Of a stretch of 9,830 nt of DNA, positions 1 through 8,354 are shown piece after piece. This DNA is from Rhodoluna limnophila. GTDB lineage: Bacteria; Actinomycetota; Actinomycetes; Actinomycetales; Microbacteriaceae. The translations under genes were made by a program, and so were the position numbers. The notes under the pieces were generated by a model. It worked only from the letters and a program-made list of their open reading frames with translations. It was not told the DNA's origin and searched no databases. Each line of letters starts with the position of its first letter. The first letter of the stretch is position 1. The stretch lies in contig CALPUC020000022.1 of the NCBI GenBank assembly GCA_943326655.2, positions 1 to 9,830 on the forward strand. The letters are read 5' to 3'.

Positions 1-14
1 CTCCATCTAACATT

Positions 15-1199
15 TTGATCAACTCGGGGCTGTCTCTATTGGTTATCACTCTGATTTACAACTTTTTTGTATTCAGAAGCATCCGTAATGCCAGGCGTCC
101 TCGTAGGAAACTGCCAAAGGCTCCTCAGGGACCAAAACTTAGGCGCAAGCGCACAGAGTCCTCTCTGCCTCCGCGAGGCCGGCGCTCCTCTCGTCGCAGT
201 TTGGCCGTTATACCTGCGGCATTCGTATCGCTAGCGATGGTCACCGGCTGCGCCGCCGCTACTCCAAACGCTTCTCCGTCGCCGACTAAAGACGCTAACG
301 AAGTTGTAAACGCTCCGGCGGCCCTGCAAATCGGTCAGATTCGGAGAATCGTTTCAGCTGTTTCCCGAATTGCCGAGACCGCGGACGAATCGAACACGGC
401 TGCTCAACTGTTACCGAGATTCAGCGGCCCAGCATTAGAAATGAGGGATGCCGCCTACGGGCTTTTGAAGAAGACTAAAAAGGCCCCTGCGCTGGAACCC
501 ATTTATAGTTCGCCGCTCACCCTAAGTTTGCCTTCGGCAACCAGTGACTGGCCGAGAACTCTCATGGTGGTTACCGGAACAGACAAGGGCACGGCTCCAC
601 AAATGCTGGTCTTAGTTCAAGCAGAGCCACGTAAGCAGTACCAAGTGCAATACCTGGCAACCTTGGCATCCGGAGTGAAACTTCCTCGGGTTGCAGCGGT
701 GAAAGATGGAGCGGTGCCGGTAATGCCAGACTCGGCTTATCTGCAACTGGCACCCAACGAACTGCCCAGCGCGTACGGTTCGGTAATTGATCAAGGTTCC
801 GCGTCACAATTTTTTGGCAAGTTTGAGCTAACGGCGGATAAGTTTTACCAGACCATTTCTGCCGAACAAAAAAAGCAAGTAGACACCCTAAAGAGCGCCA
901 AATTCACCTATCAGCACATACTGGCTGATCCTCAACCAATTTCCATGTCCACGGCGGATGGTGGCGCACTGGTAGCTGTTTACATGAAAGACATCACAAA
1001 GATCAAACCCATCAAGCGAAACTCGGGGATTACCGTGAACGAGCTTCAGCAGGTTGCCCTGGGGTCCAAAGGTTCAGTTACCGGCGTCGCTTCTACTTAC
1101 GGCGATATGCTGCTCTTTTACGTACCGTCCGTTGGGCAAGAAGCTAGAGTGCAACTTCTTGGCTGGCAGACCGGTCTTCTGAAGGTTAAAGCCCTGTAA
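15..1199 (+). CDS. Secreted lipoprotein of unknown function (start uncertain, may be 5' partial)
   Basis: I do not recognise the family. Read from the TTG at 15 the protein has 394 residues, but the frame is open to the window edge, so the true start may lie upstream. Residues 6-20 are hydrophobic, 21-61 are extremely basic (18 Arg/Lys), and 63-78 form a second hydrophobic stretch ending in a good lipobox, V-T-G-C, with Cys79 (bases 249-251) as the predicted lipidated residue. A Thr/Ser/Pro/Asn-rich linker follows, then about 300 mostly polar residues with no further membrane segment, fitting a protein anchored on the outer face of the cytoplasmic membrane. Other in-frame starts are TTG at 39, TTG at 201 (a very short signal peptide) and ATG at 237 (too close to Cys79); none has a convincing ribosome binding site. 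The stop overlaps the next gene by one base (TAATG), suggesting translational coupling. Coding and export are well supported; the role is unknown. Confidence 0.72.
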   Translation: MINSGLSLLVITLIYNFFVFRSIRNARRPRRKLPKAPQGPKLRRKRTESSLPPRGRRSSRRSLAVIPAAFVSLAMVTGCAAATPNASPSPTKDANEVVNAPAALQIGQIRRIVSAVSRIAETADESNTAAQLLPRFSGPALEMRDAAYGLLKKTKKAPALEPIYSSPLTLSLPSATSDWPRTLMVVTGTDKGTAPQMLVLVQAEPRKQYQVQYLATLASGVKLPRVAAVKDGAVPVMPDSAYLQLAPNELPSAYGSVIDQGSASQFFGKFELTADKFYQTISAEQKKQVDTLKSAKFTYQHILADPQPISMSTADGGALVAVYMKDITKIKPIKRNSGITVNELQQVALGSKGSVTGVASTYGDMLLFYVPSVGQEARVQLLGWQTGLLKVKAL

Positions 1200-2056
1200 T
1201 GTCTCTCTCCGGCGGAATCGACCTATCAAAGTTCAAACAAAGCTCGGCAACGGGAGAGCCGCCGGCTTTGAAGGTTGCAAGTCTTGTCGCCACTGTCACG
1301 GAAAAGACCCTTCCGTCGGTCATTGCGATATCAAAGACCGTTCCAGTTATCCTCGAGTTCTTTCAGGGTTCCGCCTCAGCCGCCCTAGAAACGGCTGTGC
1401 GCGCTCGTTCGGGTCAGGTCTACCTAGGCCGGGTCGATTCGGGGGGTGAACCTCGTGTTGCCGCAGCGTTTGGTTTAAAGACTCCCCAATCCCTGTTTGC
1501 ACTGGTGAATGGCCAACCGATTCCTGTTTTCGAAGGCTTACTTGAGGAGAGCCAGTTTCAAGCGGTTTTAGACCAGCTAATTGCTGGCGCGGCAACGCAG
1601 GGCGTAGTTGGGCGTTTGATCGAGGGCGATGTATCAGAGGCCATTCCAGAGCTTCCCAAACCCCTGCAGGAGGCGCTTGAACTAGTTGATGCGGGAGAGG
1701 TAGACAAGGCTCACGATCTTCTAACGAAACTCAAATTGGAGAACCCGAAAGATGTCGCTACCTCGGCACTTTTAGCCCAGGTCACGCTCATGAAACGCAC
1801 CATGGAATTACCCCACGAGGAAATTCTGGAGTCTCAACCAAATAACTTCGAAGAAGCTTTGGTCTTGGCTGATGTTTTGGCAGCCATTGGAGATTTCCAA
1901 TCTTCCTTCGATCTACTTTTGTCGCTTTTCATTCAAGTTACTTCGGAGGAACAAGAACTGGTCAAAGCACGTCTGCTCGAGTACTTTGAAATCGCTGGTA
2001 ATTCCAACGAACAGGTAAAAAACGCTCGAGGGCGTTTGGCTACCTTGCTTTACTAG
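1199..2056 (+). CDS. ybbN: YbbN/CnoX-like co-chaperone (degenerate thioredoxin fold plus TPR)
   Basis: This 285-residue protein has a thioredoxin-like domain at about 28-130 and an alpha-helical TPR-like region from about 153 to the end, the layout of YbbN/CnoX. The segment PVILEFFQGSAS (49-60) takes the place of the thioredoxin strand and active site, but no CxxC is present and the whole protein contains no cysteine. The cis-proline equivalent is probably Pro96 in LKTPQSLFAL. The C-terminal signature ARGRLATLLY resembles the end of known YbbN proteins. The family binds unfolded or oxidised proteins and hands them to DnaK or GroEL in the cytoplasm; with no cysteine this copy should act as a holdase only, with no disulfide chemistry (inference). 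The ATG overlaps the stop of the lipoprotein gene by one base, and the last 17 bases overlap the 3' end of glgB convergently. Family assignment is fairly sure; function is by analogy. Confidence 0.85.
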   Translation: MSLSGGIDLSKFKQSSATGEPPALKVASLVATVTEKTLPSVIAISKTVPVILEFFQGSASAALETAVRARSGQVYLGRVDSGGEPRVAAAFGLKTPQSLFALVNGQPIPVFEGLLEESQFQAVLDQLIAGAATQGVVGRLIEGDVSEAIPELPKPLQEALELVDAGEVDKAHDLLTKLKLENPKDVATSALLAQVTLMKRTMELPHEEILESQPNNFEEALVLADVLAAIGDFQSSFDLLLSLFIQVTSEEQELVKARLLEYFEIAGNSNEQVKNARGRLATLLY

Positions 2057-4217
2057 TTTGAGCGGGTCTAAACCAAACTGCGCCTAATGGCGGAACCTGA
2101 ATAGTTGCCGCGAACGGTTGGCCGTGTGAACCTTCACCTTCGGTTTCTACTCGACCCAGATTTCCCACGTCGGATCCACCGAAAACTTCGGAGTCGGTAT
2201 TCAAAATTTCGTCCCAAGCCCCATCCCTAGGCAGCCCTAAACGGAAATCATAGTGAGGTGTTCCGGCGAAGTTGATCACGCAGGCGATCGGGTTTCCCTT
2301 TTTGTCGTAGCGAATGAAACTCAGCAGGTTTTGTTGTGAGTTTCCGCCGTCAATCCATTGGAATCCGGCCTGGACGTGGTCTTGTTCCCACATGGCCGGG
2401 TTTTCCAGATAATTGCGGTTAAGTTCCCGAACCAGAGACTGCAGCCCCAGGTGTGGTTTTTGGTCGAGAATTCCCCACTCGAGACCGTGCTCCTGATTCC
2501 ACTCACTCTGTTGCCCGAACTCGCTTCCCATAAACAACAGTTGCTTGCCAGGGTGAGACCACATGAATGCTAGGTAGGCACGAACGTTGGCCAGCTGCTG
2601 CCAGCGATCGCCAGGCATCTTCGCCAATAGGGAGCCTTTACCGTGCACAACTTCGTCGTGGCTAATTGGCAGGATGAACTTCTCGTCGTAGGCGTAGAGC
2701 ATCGAGAAGGTGAGTTCTCCGTGGTGGTGAGAGCGGTACATCGGGTCTTTCTCGATGTACCGAAGTGAATCGTTCATCCAACCCATATTCCATTTGAAGC
2801 CGTAGCCCAATCCGCCGCCGTCGGTTGGCGCAGAGACTCCACCCCAGCTGGTCGACTCTTCGGCAATCATCATCACACCGGGGTTGCGGCGATAGGCCGT
2901 GGCGTTCGCTTCCTGCATGAACGCAATGGCATCTAGGTTTTCGCGACCACCGTTAACGTTTGGCACCCAATCGTCTCCCTCGCGGGAGTAGTCGAGATAG
3001 AGCATCGACGCAACCGCGTCTACTCTCAGTCCGTCGATGTGGAATTCTTCAATCCAATAGAGCGCGTTGGCAACGAGGAAGTTTCGAACCTCGGTGCGGC
3101 CGAAATCGAAGATGAAGGTTCCCCAGTCTGGGTGTTCACCACGACGCGGGTCGGCGTGTTCGTATAGCGGCTCGCCATCGAATCGTCCGAGTGCCCACTC
3201 GTCTTTCGGGAAGTGCGCTGGAACCCAGTCGAGAATTACGCCGATGCCGTTTTGGTGCAGTTGGTCAATTAGGTAGCGCAAATCGTCTGGGCCGCCGAAG
3301 CGTGAGGTTGGAGCGAAATAGCCGGTGACCTGGTAACCCCAAGACGGCGCATAAGGGTGTTCCATTATCGGCATGAACTCAACGTGGGTGAAGCCGAGCT
3401 CTTTCACGTAAGGAATAAGTTCATCGGCCATCGTGCGGTAGGTGAGGCCCTGACGCCACGAGCCAACGTGCAACTCGTAAATGCTCATCGGTGATGCCAG
3501 CGCGTCTCGTTTGGCACGAGCGGTTAGCCAGGTCTTGTCTTTCCACTTGTAACTACTTGTCGCTACTACCGAAGCCGTCTGCGGGGGAGTCTCGGCAAAT
3601 TTCGCCATCGGGTCGATCTTGGTAATCCAAGTGCCGGCCTTGGTGAGGATCTCAAACTTGTACTTGGTGCCGGCTCCGATACCTGGAACAAAAAGTTCCC
3701 AAACACCGCTTGAGCCCATAACTCGCATTGCGTGAGTAACGCCGTTCCAGCCGTTGAAATCGCCAACCACGCGCACTGCCTGTGCATTCGGTGCCCAAAC
3801 CGCAAACGCTGTGCCATCGCCTTTCAGATTGGCTCCGAGAGCCTTCCAAAGCTCTTCGTGACGACCTTCATGGATCAGATGAAGATCTAATTCCCCAACT
3901 GTTGGCGCGTGGTGATAGGGGTCGTCTCCGACCCATTCGCCGTCCGGGTAGGTTGCGTGAATCGTGTAATTCGGAACCGATTTTCCGGCCACGGCTCCTT
4001 CAAAAATTCCGTTGAAACTGTGAGTGAGCGGAACTTCGGTCTTTCCAACCTTTGCCACCACCGACGAAGCCAGAGGCCTCAGCGCGCGGATAACCCAGCC
4101 GCCGACAATTGGATGCACACCCAAAACCGAATGCGGGTCGTGGTGCTTTCCGTTACTAACAGCATCTAAAAGTTCGGCATCAAGAACCGGAAGATTGAGT
4201 GTGCTCGATTTAGCCAT
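2040..4217 (-). CDS. glgB: 1,4-alpha-glucan branching enzyme GlgB
   Basis: Cytoplasmic GH13 enzyme that cuts alpha-1,4-glucan chains and re-joins them as alpha-1,6 branches. At 725 residues it is full length (E. coli GlgB is 728). An N1 module lies at about 11-110, a CBM48 at about 125-225, the GH13 barrel at about 245-600 and a beta domain at the C terminus. Conserved regions are visible: DWVPAHFP (330-337), GLRVDAVASM with nucleophile Asp400, MIAEESTSW with acid/base Glu453, and ISHDEVVHG with His520 and Asp521. The spacing of these residues (53 and 121) equals that of E. coli Asp405, Glu458 and Asp526. It is the last gene of the glgX-glgE-glgB operon. Its ATG follows the glgE stop after one extra in-frame TAG, with no Shine-Dalgarno sequence, so it probably depends on coupling to glgE translation. 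Its 3' end overlaps ybbN convergently. Confidence 0.98.
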   Translation of the reverse strand: MAKSSTLNLPVLDAELLDAVSNGKHHDPHSVLGVHPIVGGWVIRALRPLASSVVAKVGKTEVPLTHSFNGIFEGAVAGKSVPNYTIHATYPDGEWVGDDPYHHAPTVGELDLHLIHEGRHEELWKALGANLKGDGTAFAVWAPNAQAVRVVGDFNGWNGVTHAMRVMGSSGVWELFVPGIGAGTKYKFEILTKAGTWITKIDPMAKFAETPPQTASVVATSSYKWKDKTWLTARAKRDALASPMSIYELHVGSWRQGLTYRTMADELIPYVKELGFTHVEFMPIMEHPYAPSWGYQVTGYFAPTSRFGGPDDLRYLIDQLHQNGIGVILDWVPAHFPKDEWALGRFDGEPLYEHADPRRGEHPDWGTFIFDFGRTEVRNFLVANALYWIEEFHIDGLRVDAVASMLYLDYSREGDDWVPNVNGGRENLDAIAFMQEANATAYRRNPGVMMIAEESTSWGGVSAPTDGGGLGYGFKWNMGWMNDSLRYIEKDPMYRSHHHGELTFSMLYAYDEKFILPISHDEVVHGKGSLLAKMPGDRWQQLANVRAYLAFMWSHPGKQLLFMGSEFGQQSEWNQEHGLEWGILDQKPHLGLQSLVRELNRNYLENPAMWEQDHVQAGFQWIDGGNSQQNLLSFIRYDKKGNPIACVINFAGTPHYDFRLGLPRDGAWDEILNTDSEVFGGSDVGNLGRVETEGEGSHGQPFAATIQVPPLGAVWFRPAQTSKAR

Positions 4218-4220
4218 CTA

Positions 4221-6239
4221 CTATTTGTCGCGATCTACTCGAAGCACCATTACCGGCTGCTCGGTTGGGTCAATGCGCACGTAACTCTTGGCACTGATGC
4301 TTCTGCTCTCGCCGGTCATCAAATCGGTAACTTTGAACGGCACTTCATAAGGCAGGTCAAGCTTCCACAAATCGAGCTGAATTTCGCCGTCGGAAACGTT
4401 TTTCGGGTCGAGGTTCACAATCACAATCAGGGTGTCGGCCTTGCCGGTTGGTGAGTTCTCGGCGGAGAGGTGCTTGGTGAACACGAAAAGCGAATCGTGG
4501 CTGCTGTTATGAGTTTCTAGGTTTCGAATCTGACCTACCGCCGGGTGACTCTTGCGAATTTCGTTCAGCTTCGTGATGAACGGCGCAATGGTGGTTCCAG
4601 CCTTGTCGGCTGCGGCCCAATCGCGCGGTTTGTACTCATACTTTTCCGAGTCGATGTGCTCATCTGCACCAGGGCGAGCGGCGGCCTCAACGAGTTCGTA
4701 ACCGGCATACATTCCCCAGCTGCTTCCCGCCAAGGACGCAATCGCGGCACGAATCTGGTGCCCGGCAACCCCGCCGAACTGAAGGTAAGGAACGAGGATG
4801 TCTGGGGTGCTTACCCAGAGATTCGGGCGGAAGAACGCCGAACTGGTGTGCGCCAGTTCGTTTAGATACTGCGTTAGTTCGTGCTTGGTGTTGCGCCAGG
4901 TGAAGTAGGTGTACGACTGCTGGTAGCCAACCTTGCCGAGCATGTGCATCATTGCCGGGCGAGTGAAGGCTTCCGCCAGGAAAATCACGTCTGGGTACTC
5001 GGCGTTGATCTCGCCAATAATCCATTCCCAAAAGTTCACCGGTTTGGTGTGCGGGTTATCAACGCGGAAGATCCTGACTCCGCGCGAAATCCAAAGCTTC
5101 AACAGGCGCAAAGCCTCCTGATAGAACCCTTCCGGGTCGTTATCAAAGTTGATCGGGAAAATGTCTTGATACTTCTTTGGCGGGTTCTCGGCGTAAGCCA
5201 CGGTGCCATCGGCGCGAGTGGTAAACCATTCCGGATTCGACTGCACCCAAGGGTGATCCGGCGAGGCTTGCAGAGCAAAGTCGAGTGCGATCTCGATTCC
5301 TAAGGCATTCGCATCCTTGACGAATTTCTCAAAGTCTTTAACGGTTCCCAAGTCTGGGTGCACCGCATCGTGCCCACCTTCGGCCGAACCAATTGCCCAC
5401 GGTGAACCTGGGTCTTGCGAGCCTGCAACCAAAGTGTTGTTTGGTCCCTTGCGGTGTGAGCGACCAATCGGGTGAATCGGCGGAAGGTAGAGAACCTCAA
5501 AGCCCATGGCAGCAACCGCGGGAAGGCGTTTAGCCGCAGTCTTGAAAGTGCCCGAAGCCCAGGTCTTGGTCTTGGCGTCGAATTTGGCGCCTTCGCTGCG
5601 TGGGAAGAATTCATACCAGGCGCCAGAGCCGGCCAGAGTTCGCTCACACTGAATTAGATACGAATCGCTATGCGTAGTGAGATTTCGAATCGGTTCTTTC
5701 GAAATTGACGATAAAACGGACGCTGATTCGGCAGCCTTGAAACGCGTCTCGAATGAGAGGCTGGTGTCGCTAAGGGTCTCGGCTAATCTAACCAAGAGCT
5801 GCGCCGAACTTTTGCTTCGGGTTTTGTCGCTGGCCGCATTGGTAAACAGTCGAATACCCTCGAGCATCATCAACTCCTGGTCGATGTCCGCTTCGAGTTT
5901 CAGCTCGGTATTGTGATGCCAAGTTTTGTATTCATCACTGAATGCCTGAATCCGAAACGACCAGTTGCCTAATTCGTTTAGAACGGCTTTGGTATACCAG
6001 GTGTCACTTCCAGCAGCACCTTCGTGCATTCGGATTGCCTGAGTTTTGCCGGCCGGGGAGGTAATCAGGAGCTCAACGCCGAGAGCATCGTGACCTTCTC
6101 GAAAAACCACGGCAGAAAACGGGACCATTTCTCCCACGAAAGCTTTGGCTCGCCATCTTCCGCCATCAACTACCGGGCTAACCGAGGAAATCGGAATGCG
6201 GCCAATTGGCGACGAGTGTCGATAAGAAATGGTGCTCAC
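4221..6239 (-). CDS. glgE: Maltose-1-phosphate:alpha-1,4-glucan maltosyltransferase GlgE
   Basis: GlgE (GH13_3) extends alpha-1,4-glucans by adding maltosyl units from alpha-maltose-1-phosphate and releasing phosphate. The 672-residue protein opens with the family's N-terminal signature (IGRIPISSVSPVVDGG), followed by a beta domain and helical bundle up to about 195, then the catalytic barrel. Nucleophile Asp394 lies in FRVDNPHTKP, acid/base Glu423 in FLAEAFTRP and the third acid Asp480 in VSTPDILVP; these positions coincide with those known for Streptomyces coelicolor GlgE. The family motif GSPWAIGSAEGGHDAVHPDLG begins at about 278. The start is GTG; an in-frame TAA four codons upstream rules out a longer form. 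There is no Shine-Dalgarno sequence, but TAAGTT lies six bases before the start. It sits 19 bp after glgX and 3 bp before glgB. The alternative name 'alpha-amylase' often given to this family would be wrong here. Confidence 0.97.
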   Translation of the reverse strand: MSTISYRHSSPIGRIPISSVSPVVDGGRWRAKAFVGEMVPFSAVVFREGHDALGVELLITSPAGKTQAIRMHEGAAGSDTWYTKAVLNELGNWSFRIQAFSDEYKTWHHNTELKLEADIDQELMMLEGIRLFTNAASDKTRSKSSAQLLVRLAETLSDTSLSFETRFKAAESASVLSSISKEPIRNLTTHSDSYLIQCERTLAGSGAWYEFFPRSEGAKFDAKTKTWASGTFKTAAKRLPAVAAMGFEVLYLPPIHPIGRSHRKGPNNTLVAGSQDPGSPWAIGSAEGGHDAVHPDLGTVKDFEKFVKDANALGIEIALDFALQASPDHPWVQSNPEWFTTRADGTVAYAENPPKKYQDIFPINFDNDPEGFYQEALRLLKLWISRGVRIFRVDNPHTKPVNFWEWIIGEINAEYPDVIFLAEAFTRPAMMHMLGKVGYQQSYTYFTWRNTKHELTQYLNELAHTSSAFFRPNLWVSTPDILVPYLQFGGVAGHQIRAAIASLAGSSWGMYAGYELVEAAARPGADEHIDSEKYEYKPRDWAAADKAGTTIAPFITKLNEIRKSHPAVGQIRNLETHNSSHDSLFVFTKHLSAENSPTGKADTLIVIVNLDPKNVSDGEIQLDLWKLDLPYEVPFKVTDLMTGESRSISAKSYVRIDPTEQPVMVLRVDRDK

Positions 6240-6245
6240 ATAACA

Positions 6246-6251
6246 AACTTA
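6246..6251 (-). promoter_or_regulatory. Possible -10 element (TAAGTT) for leaderless glgE
   Basis: On the minus strand TAAGTT (TAnnnT) ends six bases before the glgE GTG, so a transcript would start at or next to the start codon. No convincing -35 hexamer is seen, and the element lies in the 19-bp gap inside an operon. It could add internal expression of glgE-glgB, or be chance. Confidence 0.3.
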
Positions 6252-6258
6252 GCGATTG

Positions 6259-8316
6259 TTAGACAGCGACAGCGCGGAAAAGTTTCACCGAGCATTCCGA
6301 AACGGCAACATTCTTGCCCGCTTTGAAGGCTGTTTCATGCACATTTGGCACTTCATCAACGCTGTCCCAGAGCAGTTCGTAACTCTGCACGGTCTCCCAA
6401 ATTGGCAAAATCAAATTAACGTACTCTTCAGAGCCGTTCACAACCAGCAGGGTTAGATTGTGATTCCCCGAATCGTCGATGTTTTCACTTAGCCTCTGAA
6501 TTACACGTGTTTCCGGCGAGTTCCAGTCTTCGTCCGTCATGAGTAGGCCGGCTTGGTTATACCAGCGGATAAGGTCGGAACCAGGTTTAGCACCCTCAAA
6601 GTTCCCAAAGTTCATCGGACGAAGCGACACATTCTCTGCACGCAACCGAGTGAGATGCGCGAATGTGGTTTCCATGTTGGATTCGAATTCAGAAAGTTCC
6701 CAATCAACCCAGCTCAACACATTGTCCTGGCAGTAGGCGTTGTTATTTCCCTGCTGAGTCTTGGCCCGCTCGTCTCCTGCGGTAACCATCGGAATCCCAG
6801 AGGAAAACAGGAGTGTTGCCAAAAGGTTTCGCATCATCTTGTGACGCTCCAGCAGGATACTCGCGTCGGCTGGTAAGCCTTCCGCCCCGAAGTTGAAGGA
6901 GTGGTTGTTTGAACTGCCGTCGCGGTTCGATTCGCCGTTCATGTTGTTGTGTTTCACGTTGTAACTGACTAGATCGTGAAGCGTGAAGCCGTCGTGGGCG
7001 GTTACAAAGTTCACCGTCCCCAGAGTTCCTTGCTTACCGTGGACTACATCTTTCGAGCCAGCCAACCGTGTGGCCAACTCGGCAACGCCATTTCCGTAAT
7101 GCCCACTGTTTCGGTGATTGGCGATATCGGTCAACCAAAAACGACGCACGCTATCGCGGTAGCGGTCGTTCCACTCGCTGAATTCGTCCGGGAAATTACC
7201 GGTTTGCCAACCGCCTAGGCCAACGTCCCACGGTTCGGCAATCAACTTGGCCGAGGAAATTATCGGATCGGCGATCATGCCGAGGAGCAGGGGATGGTTC
7301 GGGTCAAACTGATTTCCCTCATCGCGAGCCAAGGTTGTTGCCAAATCGAATCGGAACCCGTCGACCTGCATTTCCTCTGTCCAATAGCGCAGGCTGTCTA
7401 GCACTAACTCAACAACCCGAGGGTTGGCGAAGTTCAGGGAATTTCCGCAACCGGTGGTGTCGTGATAATTTCCCAGATCGTCTAAGCGGTAGTAAGACGA
7501 GTTGTCGATACCTCGGAACGAGTGGGTAAGACCTCGGTTTCCCCCTTCAGCGGTGTGATTGTAAACAACGTCCAAAAAAACTTCGATGTCGTTGCGGTGC
7601 AGCTCACGAATCATGGTTTTGAATTCGCGCACAATCGCATCAGGCCCGGCTTCAATGGCAGCTGATGTGGCGTAGCGGTGATGCGGAGTGAAAAAGTTGA
7701 TGGTGTTGTAACCCCAGTAGTTGATTAGGCCCATGTTCATCAAACGTGGCTCTGAAATGAACATCTGCACCGGCAGTAGTTCAACCGCGGTAACGCCGAT
7801 CTTCTTGAGGTGAGTAATTGTGGTTTCGTGCGCAAGAGCGGCGTAGGTTCCTCGCCACTCATCAGGTAAATCAAGATTGCCGCGGGTTAGCCCTCGCGCG
7901 TGAGCCTCATAGATAACCGTTGAAGACAGGGGAATGTTTGGCTTGGTAACGCCGTCCCAGTTGAAACTGCGATCGAGCACCACGTTGTGAAAATCTCGAG
8001 GACCCTCACGAACCACGCCCCTGGCATAGGGGTCAATCAAATCGATTTCCGGGTTGAATCCGTCTCGAGGGCCCTCTGGCCCTTCAACCTGAAGCGTGTA
8101 GTGAACACCCAGCGCAATCTCAGAACTGTGCACTTCCCAGATATCGTCAACGCCTTGACTGCACTCCAAAACGGTGAGTTCGGTTTTCGGGTCGTTAGCG
8201 TCAACGATTACAAAACGAACCGCGGTGGCATTGGCCGAATAGATGCGAAAAGTTCCGCCGCCTTCATGCAGGGTTACGCCGAGCGCGGTTTCCTGCGGTA
8301 AAGGGGATGTGGACAT
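6259..8316 (-). CDS. glgX: Glycogen debranching enzyme GlgX (isoamylase type)
   Basis: GH13_11 enzyme that hydrolyses alpha-1,6 branch linkages of glycogen-like glucan in the cytoplasm. From the ATG at 8316 it has 685 residues: a CBM48 domain at about 12-105, the GH13 barrel from about 130 to 560 and a C-terminal beta domain. Catalytic regions are DVVYNH (249-254), GFRFDLA with nucleophile Asp324, LIAEPWD with acid/base Glu361, and VTAHDGFTLHDL with His441 and Asp442. GLINYWGYN and NNNAYCQDN are typical of GlgX/TreX. A TTG at 8349 would add 11 residues, but I prefer the ATG because it begins just before the conserved CBM48, and TAGGCT lies seven bases upstream of it. First gene of the glgX-glgE-glgB operon; it diverges from the cysteine desulfurase. 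TreX-like activity with some transglycosylation cannot be excluded from sequence. Confidence 0.96.
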   Translation of the reverse strand: MSTSPLPQETALGVTLHEGGGTFRIYSANATAVRFVIVDANDPKTELTVLECSQGVDDIWEVHSSEIALGVHYTLQVEGPEGPRDGFNPEIDLIDPYARGVVREGPRDFHNVVLDRSFNWDGVTKPNIPLSSTVIYEAHARGLTRGNLDLPDEWRGTYAALAHETTITHLKKIGVTAVELLPVQMFISEPRLMNMGLINYWGYNTINFFTPHHRYATSAAIEAGPDAIVREFKTMIRELHRNDIEVFLDVVYNHTAEGGNRGLTHSFRGIDNSSYYRLDDLGNYHDTTGCGNSLNFANPRVVELVLDSLRYWTEEMQVDGFRFDLATTLARDEGNQFDPNHPLLLGMIADPIISSAKLIAEPWDVGLGGWQTGNFPDEFSEWNDRYRDSVRRFWLTDIANHRNSGHYGNGVAELATRLAGSKDVVHGKQGTLGTVNFVTAHDGFTLHDLVSYNVKHNNMNGESNRDGSSNNHSFNFGAEGLPADASILLERHKMMRNLLATLLFSSGIPMVTAGDERAKTQQGNNNAYCQDNVLSWVDWELSEFESNMETTFAHLTRLRAENVSLRPMNFGNFEGAKPGSDLIRWYNQAGLLMTDEDWNSPETRVIQRLSENIDDSGNHNLTLLVVNGSEEYVNLILPIWETVQSYELLWDSVDEVPNVHETAFKAGKNVAVSECSVKLFRAVAV

Positions 8317-8323
8317 GAAGAAA

Positions 8324-8329
8324 AGCCTA
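8324..8329 (-). promoter_or_regulatory. Predicted -10 element (TAGGCT) for glgX
   Basis: TAGGCT on the minus strand ends seven bases before the preferred glgX ATG, which would put the transcript start at the ATG (leaderless). The -35 region is poor (CTTTGA at a 16-base spacing). A competing -10-like GATAAT lies at 8342-8347 and would give a leader of roughly 20 bases, with a GGAGA 14 bases from the ATG, which is far for a ribosome binding site. Confidence 0.42.
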
Positions 8330-8354
8330 CTCTCCACCCCGATTATCAAAGGTT

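Noticed and set aside
2055..2079. Inverted repeat AGTTTG/CAAACT just after the ybbN stop as a terminator
   Set aside because: Six-base AT-rich stem with a 13-base loop, no T-tract, and it lies within glgB coding sequence.
3566..4284. Several 65-86 codon open frames on both strands in and around the 5' part of glgB
   Set aside because: All overlap the conserved N1 and CBM48 parts of GlgB or the end of glgE and have no start signals or family features.
4881..5303. 140-codon open frame on the plus strand inside glgE
   Set aside because: It is antisense to a fully conserved stretch of GlgE covering the catalytic region; its protein shows no recognisable motif and the frame follows from the codon bias of glgE.
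6236..6241. ATGTGA on the minus strand, a start-stop pair overlapping the glgE GTG
   Set aside because: A one-codon frame that arises simply because GTG is preceded by AT; no sign it is used.
8342..8347. GATAAT on the minus strand as the main glgX -10
   Set aside because: A good hexamer match, but the resulting leader has no ribosome binding site at a usable distance (GGAGA is 14 bases from the ATG). Kept as an alternative only.
8347..8349. TTG as the glgX start
   Set aside because: It adds 11 residues with no family resemblance and leaves only 37 bp to the divergent gene; the ATG at 8316 starts just before the conserved CBM48 and has a well-placed hexamer.
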